From Natronomicrosphaera sp040876735 (GTDB lineage: Bacteria; Planctomycetota; Phycisphaerae; Phycisphaerales; Phycisphaeraceae): a stretch of 64,000 nt of DNA. This document shows positions 1-8,548 of this stretch, one piece after another (the first letter of the stretch is position 1; every line of letters starts with the position of its first letter). Both the position numbers and the translations under genes were made by a program. The DNA lies in assembly GCA_040876735.1 (NCBI GenBank), contig JBBDPC010000005.1:1-64000 (forward strand). The letters are read 5' to 3'. Below the pieces are notes generated by a model. That model was not told the origin of the DNA. It saw only the letters and a program-made list of their open reading frames with translations, and did no database searches.

Positions 1-101
1 GGCGATCTGGATCTGCATCCCGAGTCAACGACCCACACGAAAGTCTGAAGCGGCGCGAAAGAATGCGGTAGATCAGGATGGACAAAGCCGGCGGGTGTGA
101 A

Positions 102-1982
102 TCAGGGTTCCGGATCGATTTCAGCATAGGCAGGCGAAATAACGGGTGGGTAGAGCACCCAGTCGCCGGTGGTGGACGCGCCGGGCCAGCGGGCTCGGCC
201 GTCGTCGCTGAGCGTGCCGCCGTTGTCTTCGCCGTTGAGGCCGAGGCCGTAGAGGATGAAGCCGCCGTCGTCGGTGTAGCGCACGCGCAGCGGGGCGCCG
301 GTGGAGTAGTCCACCGGTGGCGTCGGCAGGTAGCGTGGGCTCAGGTCGGCGAGGTCGGCGGGGTATTCGCCGTGGTCGCGGCGGTGCAGTTCCATGGCGA
401 TCACCACGTGCAGGGCATCGCGGAGGGCAAGTACGCGACCGGATGTGCGCAAAGCAGCCGCTTGTGAGGGCATAAACATGGTAATGGGGGCGTACCGAAT
501 CCTCAGCGCGTCATCTCGAGCCAACGCTTCCACTGACTGATCAGTGGGGGAGTGTGACATTTGCTCCCACAAAGGCATTGCTGACTCGGCCGCAAGGGTC
601 GTCATCACTTCTTCGAACTGAGCTTCCATCTCCGAACGCGAAGCCACCAGCATGTTCAACGCCGGCAGGCCAACAACGCTCACCGCTGCGAGGATTCGAC
701 GTTCATGCTCCTCCAACCCTGAAGGACCGTAAGCTTGCTCAAACGTGAAGAAGAACCGCAACCCGTCTCGCGTCACGTAGCCGCGCGGGCTGTAGAGCCG
801 CTGAAAGGTGTCGTACATCATCATCCGCACACCTTCGTACGCCGGCTGAACCAGCGGATCAACACCAGCCAGCAGATGAGCAAGCTGCGCCAATTCCGAC
901 CGGCTCCATCGAGCAGCATCACGGTCCAGCAGGTCGGCCATCTGCTCCTGGGCCATCGCAATGATGCTCATTGCCACATGACTATTGATCAATGTCGGGG
1001 TTTCGCGGCTGTGGCGCGCCAGGCTGAACATTGCCGAGAGGTTGGCCATCACGTGTTCATGATCGTCCTGTTCCCACGCCCACTCGGTGTCTACCGTCAG
1101 CAGGCGGGCCATGGTTCGCATATACCCCAACTGGGGCAACAGCACGTGGATGGTCGATTCCTCCGCCAATTGTTTGACGTAGCTGTCACCGGTCCCGCCT
1201 TCGGACAGTCGGTCCGGCCCCTGATGATCCGGTCCATACAGAGCCTCGCGATCCATACCCGTGTAGTCCCAGCTATGGCCTACGATCAGCCCCAGGCCCG
1301 GCTTCATCGCGGCCTCGCGGATCATGTCGAGCGCCTCGTGCCGTTCATGCAAAAACGCCACCGCCTCGTCCCAACCCGGCTCACCGGCACGGATCACTGA
1401 CTGACGGCGACCTTGCCGCCGCACCATGATCGGCTCGATCCCATCACGCAACACGCCTGAGAGGAGAACCTCCCGATAGATCGGCCAGGCTCGGTCCTCC
1501 TCCGGCACCGCCACTGCCTGCGCGTTGAGCTGCGCCACGTAGTCCACTGTCACCGCCGGCCGACCCATCAGCAGCAGCAGTGAAGCAACCACGTAGACGC
1601 CCACCAGCACACACACCGCCAGGCTCATTGCCCGCGCCACGTGCCACGGCCACGGTCGATTGCGCTTCTTCGCCCGCCGAATCAGCCGCGCCACCTGCTT
1701 CGCATCACCAAAGCTACTGACCAGTTCGTCGACGGGCACGTCGTGATCCAGCCCATCCCGGAAGTGGGCGATCAGTTCGTGTGCCACGTCGGTCTTCTCG
1801 CTGCGCCAGAGGCGCGTGCGTCGCACCACGTCGCGGACCGCCTGGGCCGGGCCGGCCGGCAGCTTTGCCTCGGCGATCAGTTGCTCCACGTCCAGCCGAC
1901 CGGTTAGTCGACCGCGCAACGCATCGCTTACCGGGGTGAACCGGACGCGTCGCCAGAGGGTTTGTTGCTGTGCGGTGCTCAT
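102..1982 (-). CDS. HAAS-domain membrane protein paired with PadR
   Basis: Protein of 626 residues. Residues about 58-107 form a basic helical region (DVAHELIAHFRDGLDH, then SSFGDAKQVARLIRR) that fits the HAAS signalling domain usually encoded beside PadR regulators. One membrane segment follows at about 117-139, then roughly 480 residues probably outside the cytoplasm, for which I recognise no domain. The ATG lies 3 bases after the padR stop and has GGAGG 7 bases upstream inside padR, so the two genes are co-transcribed and probably translationally coupled. Inference: the cytoplasmic N-terminus communicates with PadR and the C-terminal part senses an envelope signal. The HAAS call rests on motif resemblance and context only. 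Confidence 0.8.
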   Translation of the reverse strand: MSTAQQQTLWRRVRFTPVSDALRGRLTGRLDVEQLIAEAKLPAGPAQAVRDVVRRTRLWRSEKTDVAHELIAHFRDGLDHDVPVDELVSSFGDAKQVARLIRRAKKRNRPWPWHVARAMSLAVCVLVGVYVVASLLLLMGRPAVTVDYVAQLNAQAVAVPEEDRAWPIYREVLLSGVLRDGIEPIMVRRQGRRQSVIRAGEPGWDEAVAFLHERHEALDMIREAAMKPGLGLIVGHSWDYTGMDREALYGPDHQGPDRLSEGGTGDSYVKQLAEESTIHVLLPQLGYMRTMARLLTVDTEWAWEQDDHEHVMANLSAMFSLARHSRETPTLINSHVAMSIIAMAQEQMADLLDRDAARWSRSELAQLAHLLAGVDPLVQPAYEGVRMMMYDTFQRLYSPRGYVTRDGLRFFFTFEQAYGPSGLEEHERRILAAVSVVGLPALNMLVASRSEMEAQFEEVMTTLAAESAMPLWEQMSHSPTDQSVEALARDDALRIRYAPITMFMPSQAAALRTSGRVLALRDALHVVIAMELHRRDHGEYPADLADLSPRYLPTPPVDYSTGAPLRVRYTDDGGFILYGLGLNGEDNGGTLSDDGRARWPGASTTGDWVLYPPVISPAYAEIDPEP

Positions 1983-1985
1983 GGG

Positions 1986-2318
1986 TCAGCCTCCGGTGAT
2001 GCCGAGTTTGCCCATGGCAGTGGAAAGGGCCTGCCACTGGGCGGTGTCGCGGGCGAGCTGCTTTTTGCCCTTGGCGGTCAGGCGGTAGTACCGCCGCGGC
2101 CGACTGCTATCGGCCTGCGTGACGCGCGATGCGATCAGGCCCTTGGCTTCGAGGTTGTAGAGCATGGGATAGAGCGTGGACTGCCCCATCGCCAGCACGC
2201 CGTCGGACCGCTGTTCGAGCAGGCCGACGAGTTCGTAGCCGTACTTTTCACCGGCCGACAGCAGCTTGAGCACCGCCACCGGCCCGGCCCCGCGCATCAG
2301 TTCGCGTTCAATCTTCAT
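1986..2318 (-). CDS. PadR family transcriptional regulator
   Basis: A 110-residue winged-helix protein of the short PadR type. It has the GYELVGLLEQRSDG recognition region, MGQSTLYPMLYNLEAKGLI and the wing segment SRPRRYYRLTAKGKKQL. The ATG at 2318 is chosen because TAAGGAG sits 7 bases upstream; a longer in-frame reading from 2345 would run through the operator and has no ribosome binding site. PadR proteins are dimeric repressors that usually control themselves and the next gene. Here the next gene is a HAAS membrane protein, and a 19-bp palindrome 12 bases before the start is the obvious binding site. Confidence 0.92.
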   Translation of the reverse strand: MKIERELMRGAGPVAVLKLLSAGEKYGYELVGLLEQRSDGVLAMGQSTLYPMLYNLEAKGLIASRVTQADSSRPRRYYRLTAKGKKQLARDTAQWQALSTAMGKLGITGG

Positions 2319-2330
2319 GACCGGGCTCCT

Positions 2331-2349
2331 TACTATGCAAAACATAGTA
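2331..2349. promoter_or_regulatory. Probable PadR operator (perfect 7-bp inverted repeat)
   Basis: TACTATG, a 5-base spacer CAAAA, then CATAGTA: a perfect dyad of 7 bp per arm. It lies 12 bases upstream of the padR start codon, immediately before the Shine-Dalgarno sequence. Position and symmetry fit autorepression by the adjacent PadR protein. The binding itself is inferred. Confidence 0.65.
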
Positions 2350-2503
2350 TTATGGGCAGGGCGTCATGGCAAGAGAAAACCGCGACGATTTTGAGCATGT
2401 CCACATCAGGCGGTACTGGCATCTGCTGGATTGTCGTGTCGCCAGTGATCTCCGGGGGAGCGTCGGCTTCAGGCCCGCCGGGGGCTTGGAATGTAAAAAC
2501 ACG

Positions 2504-4960
2504 CTATTTCACTTCCGCTTGCAGTTCTTCGATTTGCCGCTCGATGATCTGAATCTGATCCGCATCCTCGTCCAAATGTTCAAGGCTTCGCCGCTGCTGA
2601 CGCAGGTTGTCGATCTGACGTTCACGCAGCGCCTGCGGGTCGGGCCGGACGATCACCACGTCCCCGGGTTCCAAGCGGGGATTCTCCGTTTCACCCTCCA
2701 GCAGGGCCTCGGCTCGAATGCGCGGGAGTCGGCGTTCGCTGCCGTCGGCCTGCTGACGAACAATCTCGACCACTACGGGCACCGCTCCTGGCTTCAGATT
2801 ATCCGCCGAGGCGATCAATTGAAGCAGCGTCATGCCCTGTTCCGGCAACACATAGGCACCGGGCCTGCCGACCTGCCCGGTGAGATAGACGATGCGGCCT
2901 TGTGGTTGCGTGTTGGCCGTTGCATCAGGTCGATCGTCGGCCAACTCTTCATCAGGATGAAAGTGCTCTGTCGGGCGGTGTGCTTCCGCCACGGCTGCGG
3001 CCAGCCGCAACTGCGCCTCGGTCAACTTCGACCCAGCCTGCTCCACGTCGTCCGGCGACGCCCGACCCGCCTGCATCTGCTGCTGCACACGCTCAAATTG
3101 CCGCTGGCGTGAGGCGACAAGTTCCCCCAGCATCTCAATGTGTTGCGCCGCTTCATCACCCAATTCCTCACCAGCCGGCGACTGCGTTGCTGCCCGCACG
3201 ATGATCACGTCGTCGGCCCGTAGTGCAGGAGGCTCCGTCCCTCCCTCTAGAAGCTCTGACAGTCGCGTTCGCGGCAATAATCGAACACCTCTGCCATCCG
3301 GTTGGCGGCGAAGCACCTCGATCGACATACCGCCATCCTCTTCTTCTATGAGGTTGCCGGTCGAAACCATTAACTGCAGCAACGTCAATTCGTCATCATC
3401 GGGCAGCACATAGGCCCCCGGACGTGCAATATCTCCGACGATGTAGACGTATTGAACACCGGTAGCCTCGTCGGCAGGGTTCGTCGTGTCTACCGCCTCC
3501 CCCAGGATCACACGGAGCACGTCCCCGGCAAGTACGGAGCGCAATGGCGGGTCGTTTAACGCTACCCGTCGCAGTGGTAATCGTGTGATGGTTTCGTCTC
3601 GATACCAGTCGATATAGCCAGGCTGGTCCAATTGGCGTTCATCAAGCCCGGCTCTTGCGAGCAGGTCGCCAACCTCAATCCCATCCTCCGTAGTGGCGTA
3701 AGCCCCTTGTCGCGGAACTTGGCCGAGAACAAATGCCTCCAGCGTTTGCCGATGCGTCGGCTCGTCAGTCGTTACCGCTTCGGGTTCGGCTACCTGAACA
3801 CACGCCACGGGCACGGCCACCGCCCCAAGGAGCGTGATGGTCAGTGCCACGCCCAGGCGACTCATCGCCCGGCGGTTGCGGTGCTTATCGAGAATGGCGA
3901 CCAATCGGCCGTCGAGCTTGCTGCGGCGGGCCATGGCGATGCCGGAGTGGGCGGCGAACAGGCCTGCCTGCGGGCCGGTGGCAATGTCCAGCAGGTGCTG
4001 GGCGTAGTCGGCCGAGTCGGTTTCGTGCAGCAGGACCATGTCGTCACACGCCTGCTCCCGCTCGATGAGCATGCGGTGGGCGGCGTACCAGATAAGTGGG
4101 TTGAACCAGTACATCGCACAGGCGACCTGCGTGAGCAGTTGCGTCAGGCAGTCGTGGCGTTTGATGTGAGCGAGTTCGTGCAGCAGCACGGCTCGCCGAC
4201 GCGGGGCCGACCAGTCTTCGCTGTCCACCGGCACGAGCACGGTGGCGGCGAGGCCGAACGCGCCGCCCCAGGTCATCGGCATGATCGGCTGTCGACTGCG
4301 GCGAAGCACCACCGGTCGATGCAGGCCCAGCCTGGCTTGCAGTTCCCGCAACAGGTGCTGCCAGCTGCGGGCCGTGATCGGATGGCTGGTCCGCTTGAGT
4401 CGCGCCAGGCCAAGGGCGCCGCAGACGATCGGCAGCAGGGCAAAGCTCGCACCGCCCAGCCAGACCCACGGCAGCCAGGCGAGCACCTCGTGCCTCGTCG
4501 ACGAAGCGGGCTCTGTCTCGGTCGGCGTCGCCGACGCGGACACGGCGGCGGGGTCGACGGGGGTGGGGGGTACATCGTCGATCGGTTGTGCACCGTCCGT
4601 CGCCGAAGCCGCTGGCCCTGCCGGTGCCGGAACGGGGCGTTCATCGGCAGCGGGTTGCGGCACATTGGCAAGAACGCTGCCATCGCTGATTGTCGCCGGC
4701 GCGTCAACGAGGGGTTTGACGGTGGTGTCGGTGGTGTGAATTCCGTCGATGGCGATCGGCACTGCCGGCAGCACGGCCAGCCCCGGCAGCAAATACGCCA
4801 GCATCGGCAGCAGCAGTACGGCTACGATCGCCGCTGCCCAGACCGTGTGCCGGGCGGCGGCCGAGTGGCGGCGCATTAGCGCGGTGATGACGCCGGCCAG
4901 CATCAGGATCACCGTGGACTTGATCGCAACGTCGAGCAGAAGGGGCAGAAGGTGCTGCAT
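2504..4960 (-). CDS. BlaR1/MecR1-type M56 metalloprotease with SLBB-like repeats
   Basis: Membrane-bound zinc protease of the M56 family, partner of the BlaI regulator just upstream. Several N-terminal hydrophobic segments flank a low-complexity Pro/Ala linker (about 95-155). The zinc motif HELAHIKRHD starts at residue 261 and the third-ligand region EREQACDD at about 300, counting from the ATG at 4960. After a membrane segment near 375-395 come three segments that resemble SLBB domains of polysaccharide-export proteins; two share the pattern RPGAYVLP...LTLLQL and end in a DVVIVRP-like strand. In this family, sensing outside the cell triggers the protease, which inactivates BlaI. A start at 4990 is also possible; neither has a clear ribosome binding site. 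The SLBB assignment is by motif only. Confidence 0.85.
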   Translation of the reverse strand: MQHLLPLLLDVAIKSTVILMLAGVITALMRRHSAAARHTVWAAAIVAVLLLPMLAYLLPGLAVLPAVPIAIDGIHTTDTTVKPLVDAPATISDGSVLANVPQPAADERPVPAPAGPAASATDGAQPIDDVPPTPVDPAAVSASATPTETEPASSTRHEVLAWLPWVWLGGASFALLPIVCGALGLARLKRTSHPITARSWQHLLRELQARLGLHRPVVLRRSRQPIMPMTWGGAFGLAATVLVPVDSEDWSAPRRRAVLLHELAHIKRHDCLTQLLTQVACAMYWFNPLIWYAAHRMLIEREQACDDMVLLHETDSADYAQHLLDIATGPQAGLFAAHSGIAMARRSKLDGRLVAILDKHRNRRAMSRLGVALTITLLGAVAVPVACVQVAEPEAVTTDEPTHRQTLEAFVLGQVPRQGAYATTEDGIEVGDLLARAGLDERQLDQPGYIDWYRDETITRLPLRRVALNDPPLRSVLAGDVLRVILGEAVDTTNPADEATGVQYVYIVGDIARPGAYVLPDDDELTLLQLMVSTGNLIEEEDGGMSIEVLRRQPDGRGVRLLPRTRLSELLEGGTEPPALRADDVIIVRAATQSPAGEELGDEAAQHIEMLGELVASRQRQFERVQQQMQAGRASPDDVEQAGSKLTEAQLRLAAAVAEAHRPTEHFHPDEELADDRPDATANTQPQGRIVYLTGQVGRPGAYVLPEQGMTLLQLIASADNLKPGAVPVVVEIVRQQADGSERRLPRIRAEALLEGETENPRLEPGDVVIVRPDPQALRERQIDNLRQQRRSLEHLDEDADQIQIIERQIEELQAEVK

Positions 4961-5020
4961 GGGAGCGGTTCCCGGTAGGTGGTGGATCATGGCGAAATCG
5001 ATTACGAACGCAAAATCACG

Positions 5021-5404
5021 TCAGTCGCCTCGTTCGCGGGCGTCGTCGATCATCTGGTGCAGCCGTTGGCGCTGCTCGTCGGTCAGCTTTACGTTCCGTC
5101 CGGCCAAGTACGCACCGAACGCCTGCTCTACGGAGCCGTCAAAGAAGGTCTGCACCACCTTCTGCATCGCTGACTGGCCGGTCCGTCGGCGTGGAGCCTT
5201 CGCTCGGTAGAGATACTCCCGCCCGACCTTACGGCGGGCCAGCAGCCCCTTGCGATCGAGGATCAGCACCATGTTTCGGATCGCCATCGGCGTCGGCGGC
5301 TCGGGCAGATGGTCCTGCAACTGATTCACGCTCAACTCCCCCTCCGCATAGAGGGCGTTCATGATCTGCCGCTCTCGGCGGCTGAGGTTCTGGTGCGGGT
5401 CCAT
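5021..5404 (-). CDS. BlaI/MecI/CopY family transcriptional repressor
   Basis: A 127-residue winged-helix repressor: LSRRERQIMNALYAEGELSV, then the helix-turn-helix PPTPMAIRNMVLILDRKGLL, then KVGREYLYRAKAPR, and a dimerising C-terminal helix region. The ATG at 5404 is preferred; a TTG 18 bases upstream is in frame. The M56 protease gene follows 60 bases downstream, forming the standard BlaI/BlaR1-type pair found repeatedly in Planctomycetes. It presumably represses its own transcript until the protease cleaves it. The signal is unknown and there is no beta-lactamase gene nearby, so a role in antibiotic resistance should not be assumed. Confidence 0.9.
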   Translation of the reverse strand: MDPHQNLSRRERQIMNALYAEGELSVNQLQDHLPEPPTPMAIRNMVLILDRKGLLARRKVGREYLYRAKAPRRRTGQSAMQKVVQTFFDGSVEQAFGAYLAGRNVKLTDEQRQRLHQMIDDARERGD

Positions 5405-5617
5405 GGGTGGAATCCTGAGCAAATAGGAGGTGTACTCGATAATGGGCCGGCTGACCGCCGGGCCCGAGCACGCCTACGCGCTATCTTTTTAACGTAGTGC
5501 CCGCCCCGTGTCAACGGTTTTCGCGAGAATTTTCGCGTTTTTGATGGGTTGGCCAGAACAAGCCGAAGTGCCACGGCAATACGTTCAGAAAAATTGCTGA
5601 TTAACGTAGCAGCGCCC

Positions 5618-5803
5618 TCATGGTTTTGGTTGGCCGGTGCCTCCAACTCCTTCCGGAGACGAATCGCCATTCCGCTTATGCCGGCAGCGTCGGACATGTT
5701 CCCGAGCCAGAAACTTGGCGAGTTGCTTCAAAAACTCCTGTGCCAATTGCTGATCAGAAGAAGATTGTTCAGAAGAGGAGTCGGTTTCAGTAGGTTTCGT
5801 CAT
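5618..5803 (-). CDS. Small hypothetical protein downstream of the recombinase
   Basis: A possible 61-residue protein starting MTKPTETDSSSEQSSSDQQL with a Ser/Gln/Glu-rich N-terminus and a basic centre (REHVRRCRHKR). AGGA lies 6 bases before the ATG. It lies past the recombinase terminator, so it would need its own promoter or readthrough. I recognise no family. It may be a real accessory ORF of the recombinase island or a chance frame. Confidence 0.4.
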   Translation of the reverse strand: MTKPTETDSSSEQSSSDQQLAQEFLKQLAKFLAREHVRRCRHKRNGDSSPEGVGGTGQPKP

Positions 5804-5825
5804 GAGATTGTCCTGTTTGTGCGCA

Positions 5826-5853
5826 TGAAAAAAGCCAGCCGGTTGGCTGGCTT
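5826..5853 (-). terminator. Rho-independent terminator of the recombinase gene
   Basis: On the minus strand a perfect 9-bp stem (AAGCCAGCC / GGCTGGCTT, arms 5832-5840 and 5845-5853) with a 4-base loop runs into a U tract (A run 5828-5833 on the plus strand). It starts 29 bases after the recombinase stop codon. Confidence 0.85.
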
Positions 5854-5881
5854 CAGGTGGGGGCAAAAGGTCGCGTCGTCA

Positions 5882-8416
5882 TCAAGCGGCGTCGGTATAC
5901 CTACCACCGCTAATCTGGTTTTGACAGAACCAACGCAGCGCCCGCTTCACGGTAACCTTGTTATACCCGAGGAGCCTGCCGATCCGCGCGTGCGTCATCC
6001 CCTCTTGCCGTAGCTGATGGGCTCGTTCAGCAATGCGCTGGTATGGCGGAATTGCTGGTTTTTCATAACGTCCAACCATATTGTAATACGCGTTCGTGAC
6101 CTGCCGCTTCGTGACGCCGAGTTGCTCGGCGATCTGACGGTAGGTCAGCCCATCCTTTCTAAGTCTCACTGTTTCCTTCGCGATCCAGTGGTAGATGTTC
6201 TTTCGTGGCTGTTTGGAGGCGTGCTTCGGACGTACACCGGTGTCGTGGAAGCGGAGGGCATTCCTGATGACATCTGACGAGACACCCAGTTCACCGCCAA
6301 TCCGTTTGATCGTTGCCCCGCAATCGCGCATATACGCCGCTTTTTTCGCTAACCGCTCGTAAACAGGCAAACGTCCGCCGATTTCAATCTCACCTTTGAT
6401 TGGCATTTTCCATTCCCATACTGTTAGCTTCATCAAAGTGTATGAGGATGGAAGACACCTCCGTGCAGCGTGATCCGCCAGGGCCGGAACCATGTCAGTG
6501 TCGAAATGCGCCACCCAGACCGGCCTGCGAGCGTCAGGGACGGATTTCTGGGTGATGTACACTCGTCCAAGCAGTTTTTTGAGCATTTCGTTGGCCGCCG
6601 GCACATCCTGGTTCAAAACCTGCCGCAGGTCGGTGAGCAACACATTCATCTGTTCGAGATCGAGAGGTGGGACCTGCTCCTCGTTCTGACGCTCAGCCTC
6701 ACGCACAGCTTGGGTCAACTCGCGAACTTCCCTTTCCAACGAGGTGATACGATTTCTCACCGCAGAGAGGTTGGCACTCACATCGTCGGCGACCAAGTCG
6801 ATCAGCCGATCACGTTTCGCTTTTGCATCCCCCAGCGACTTTTGCAGGCCGGCGACATCGGTCGGCGGTTTGGAGGCTTCGACAGCGACATGTCCATTAG
6901 CCTGGTTCACCAGTTCGTCCATTCGCTCGTCCGTCAAAATGCTGTCGAGGATGAATTGGAGCAAAAACGGCTCGAAAACACTGGCGGCTTTTGAGGTCCT
7001 CAACTGGCAATTATCGCGTCCGTCCGGACCAGCAATACAATAAAAACATGGGTATTCGCCACCGCGTCTGAGCGCCAGACGTCGCCCGCAGTAACCGCAA
7101 TGGAGGATGTTGCTGAATAGCGTTTTAGGGTAGACCAAACCCGCTGGTTTGGGTTTTCTTTTCCGGTTTCGGGCATACGGTGAGGTTTCGGAGATTTCCT
7201 TGAGCCTCGCCTGGATCTGCTTCCAGCGGCCCCAGGACCAAATCTGAGCCTCCGGAATGCGGGAAACAATCCAATTTGACCGTGGCTGGGAAACGTGGCG
7301 GATCGTGCCAGTCAGCGGATCCTTGACCTGGCGGGTCATGCCGTAGATGAAAATTCCTATATATGACCGGTTTCGAAGCATCTTTGTGATGAGCGCCGCG
7401 TACCAAGACGTTTTTCCACCGATCTGACGGTGGTTGAACTCCTTGGCAATTCGGTTGGCCGACCAGCGTTTGTCGACAAAAAGCTCGGCGAGCAGAACAA
7501 TCGCCCAACTCCACTCTTCATCCACGGCGGCGGTCTTGGCGTGCATCCCCCCGCGTCCCCGAAGCGCTTGGCCGTATTTGTCGTACGCTGATATCGCCTT
7601 GATGCCTAGCGGTGGCTTGCCATTGATGGTTTTGCGTCGCGCAGCGCCGCGTTTTCCGCGATCGACTTTGGCGCGATGTTGCGTGATATAGTAATCGTTG
7701 AACATCGCCAGCGAATGGAGCATCATCGAGGCCTGCTCGCTCGTTGAATCAAAATTGCTGCTGACGCCGACCATTCGCTTGCGATGGTTTTGGACAATGG
7801 TGCCCAGAGTCAGAATCTGGAGCCCATCACGCGAAGCTCGGTCAATCTCGTCCAGGTAGATCGTGGAGATGGCCCCAGCCCCTGTGAACTCGAGGACGCG
7901 CTGAGCCATCACATAACCCGTACGGCGGGAGGTTGTCCCGGTAACGCTGGCGTCAGCAAAGGTGTATTCCCACGGAATGAAAACCCTTTCCTGCTCGGCC
8001 CGCGAGAGAACAATCTGCAATTGGTCGTCTAGAGAGCGGGGGTTCTGGTGCGCACTGGAGTAGCGGAGGTAGACGGTGCCGAGCGAGTCCCACGGAACCT
8101 GAGGCAAGTCATGCTCGAATGGCTTGACCTCCCGCGAACTGAACCCCTGTACGAATTGTTCAACGAGTTGCCGGGCAGCTTCGGAGGTATTCGCGGGAAT
8201 CTGGCCAGCTTCGACCAATTGTGGCCACGCTTTGTGCTGAGCGGTAAGCCAGCCCCGCGCCAGCTTGAGCAGGTTCTCGTCCTTGGGCAACCCGCGTGTC
8301 CGCGCACGGCGTTGCCTTGGTGTCTCCCAGTCGGCCCACTTGTCGAGAACTGGGGTTTCCTGAAAATTACCTAGGTCCGATGCCAAAGGCCCGGGTTTAT
8401 CGGCATCTGTCCCCAA
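5882..8416 (-). CDS. Large serine recombinase with three C-terminal HTH repeats
   Basis: An 844-residue site-specific recombinase. Residues 1-110 are an unrecognised N-terminal extension. The resolvase catalytic domain begins near 112 with YLRYSSAHQ (likely nucleophile Ser120), followed by YLDEIDRASRDG at about 187-198. A recombinase domain follows (about 265-385), then a zinc ribbon with Cys440, Cys443, Cys457, Cys460 and Cys470, and a coiled coil (about 520-582). Uniquely, residues 685-831 hold three successive helix-turn-helix units, each with a basic first helix and a GVS/GVT/GYN turn. No ATG or GTG exists in frame between the thiG stop and the catalytic domain, so TTG at 8416 is the best start, with a poor ribosome binding site. 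Base composition is less GC-rich than the flanks, pointing to acquisition. No cargo genes or attachment sites were identified. Confidence 0.9.
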   Translation of the reverse strand: MGTDADKPGPLASDLGNFQETPVLDKWADWETPRQRRARTRGLPKDENLLKLARGWLTAQHKAWPQLVEAGQIPANTSEAARQLVEQFVQGFSSREVKPFEHDLPQVPWDSLGTVYLRYSSAHQNPRSLDDQLQIVLSRAEQERVFIPWEYTFADASVTGTTSRRTGYVMAQRVLEFTGAGAISTIYLDEIDRASRDGLQILTLGTIVQNHRKRMVGVSSNFDSTSEQASMMLHSLAMFNDYYITQHRAKVDRGKRGAARRKTINGKPPLGIKAISAYDKYGQALRGRGGMHAKTAAVDEEWSWAIVLLAELFVDKRWSANRIAKEFNHRQIGGKTSWYAALITKMLRNRSYIGIFIYGMTRQVKDPLTGTIRHVSQPRSNWIVSRIPEAQIWSWGRWKQIQARLKEISETSPYARNRKRKPKPAGLVYPKTLFSNILHCGYCGRRLALRRGGEYPCFYCIAGPDGRDNCQLRTSKAASVFEPFLLQFILDSILTDERMDELVNQANGHVAVEASKPPTDVAGLQKSLGDAKAKRDRLIDLVADDVSANLSAVRNRITSLEREVRELTQAVREAERQNEEQVPPLDLEQMNVLLTDLRQVLNQDVPAANEMLKKLLGRVYITQKSVPDARRPVWVAHFDTDMVPALADHAARRCLPSSYTLMKLTVWEWKMPIKGEIEIGGRLPVYERLAKKAAYMRDCGATIKRIGGELGVSSDVIRNALRFHDTGVRPKHASKQPRKNIYHWIAKETVRLRKDGLTYRQIAEQLGVTKRQVTNAYYNMVGRYEKPAIPPYQRIAERAHQLRQEGMTHARIGRLLGYNKVTVKRALRWFCQNQISGGRYTDAA

Positions 8417-8548
8417 AGGTTCAGGATCGGTAAACCTCTGACTTTCAGGAACTTCACTGCCGGTTACGAAATGTTCCGAATCATCCCCAGGCGTATCGGT
8501 AGAAGCCGTGGGCTTTTTTTCGCGCGCCGTTCGATCCTGGCAAGCCGT

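Noticed and set aside
1..101. Left edge before the HAAS gene end
   Set aside because: No gene, repeat or terminator could be supported in these bases.
5021..5404. Interpretation as a beta-lactam resistance locus
   Set aside because: No beta-lactamase or penicillin-binding gene is nearby and the M56 partner lacks a penicillin-binding sensor domain.
8503..8520. Hairpin AAGCC-GTG-GGCTT followed by a T run on the plus strand
   Set aside because: It points in the plus direction but no plus-strand gene ends there; the stem is only 5 bp.
8529..8537. GTTCGATCC resembling a tRNA T-loop next to the recombinase island
   Set aside because: The flanking bases cannot form the T stem and no acceptor or anticodon arm is present.
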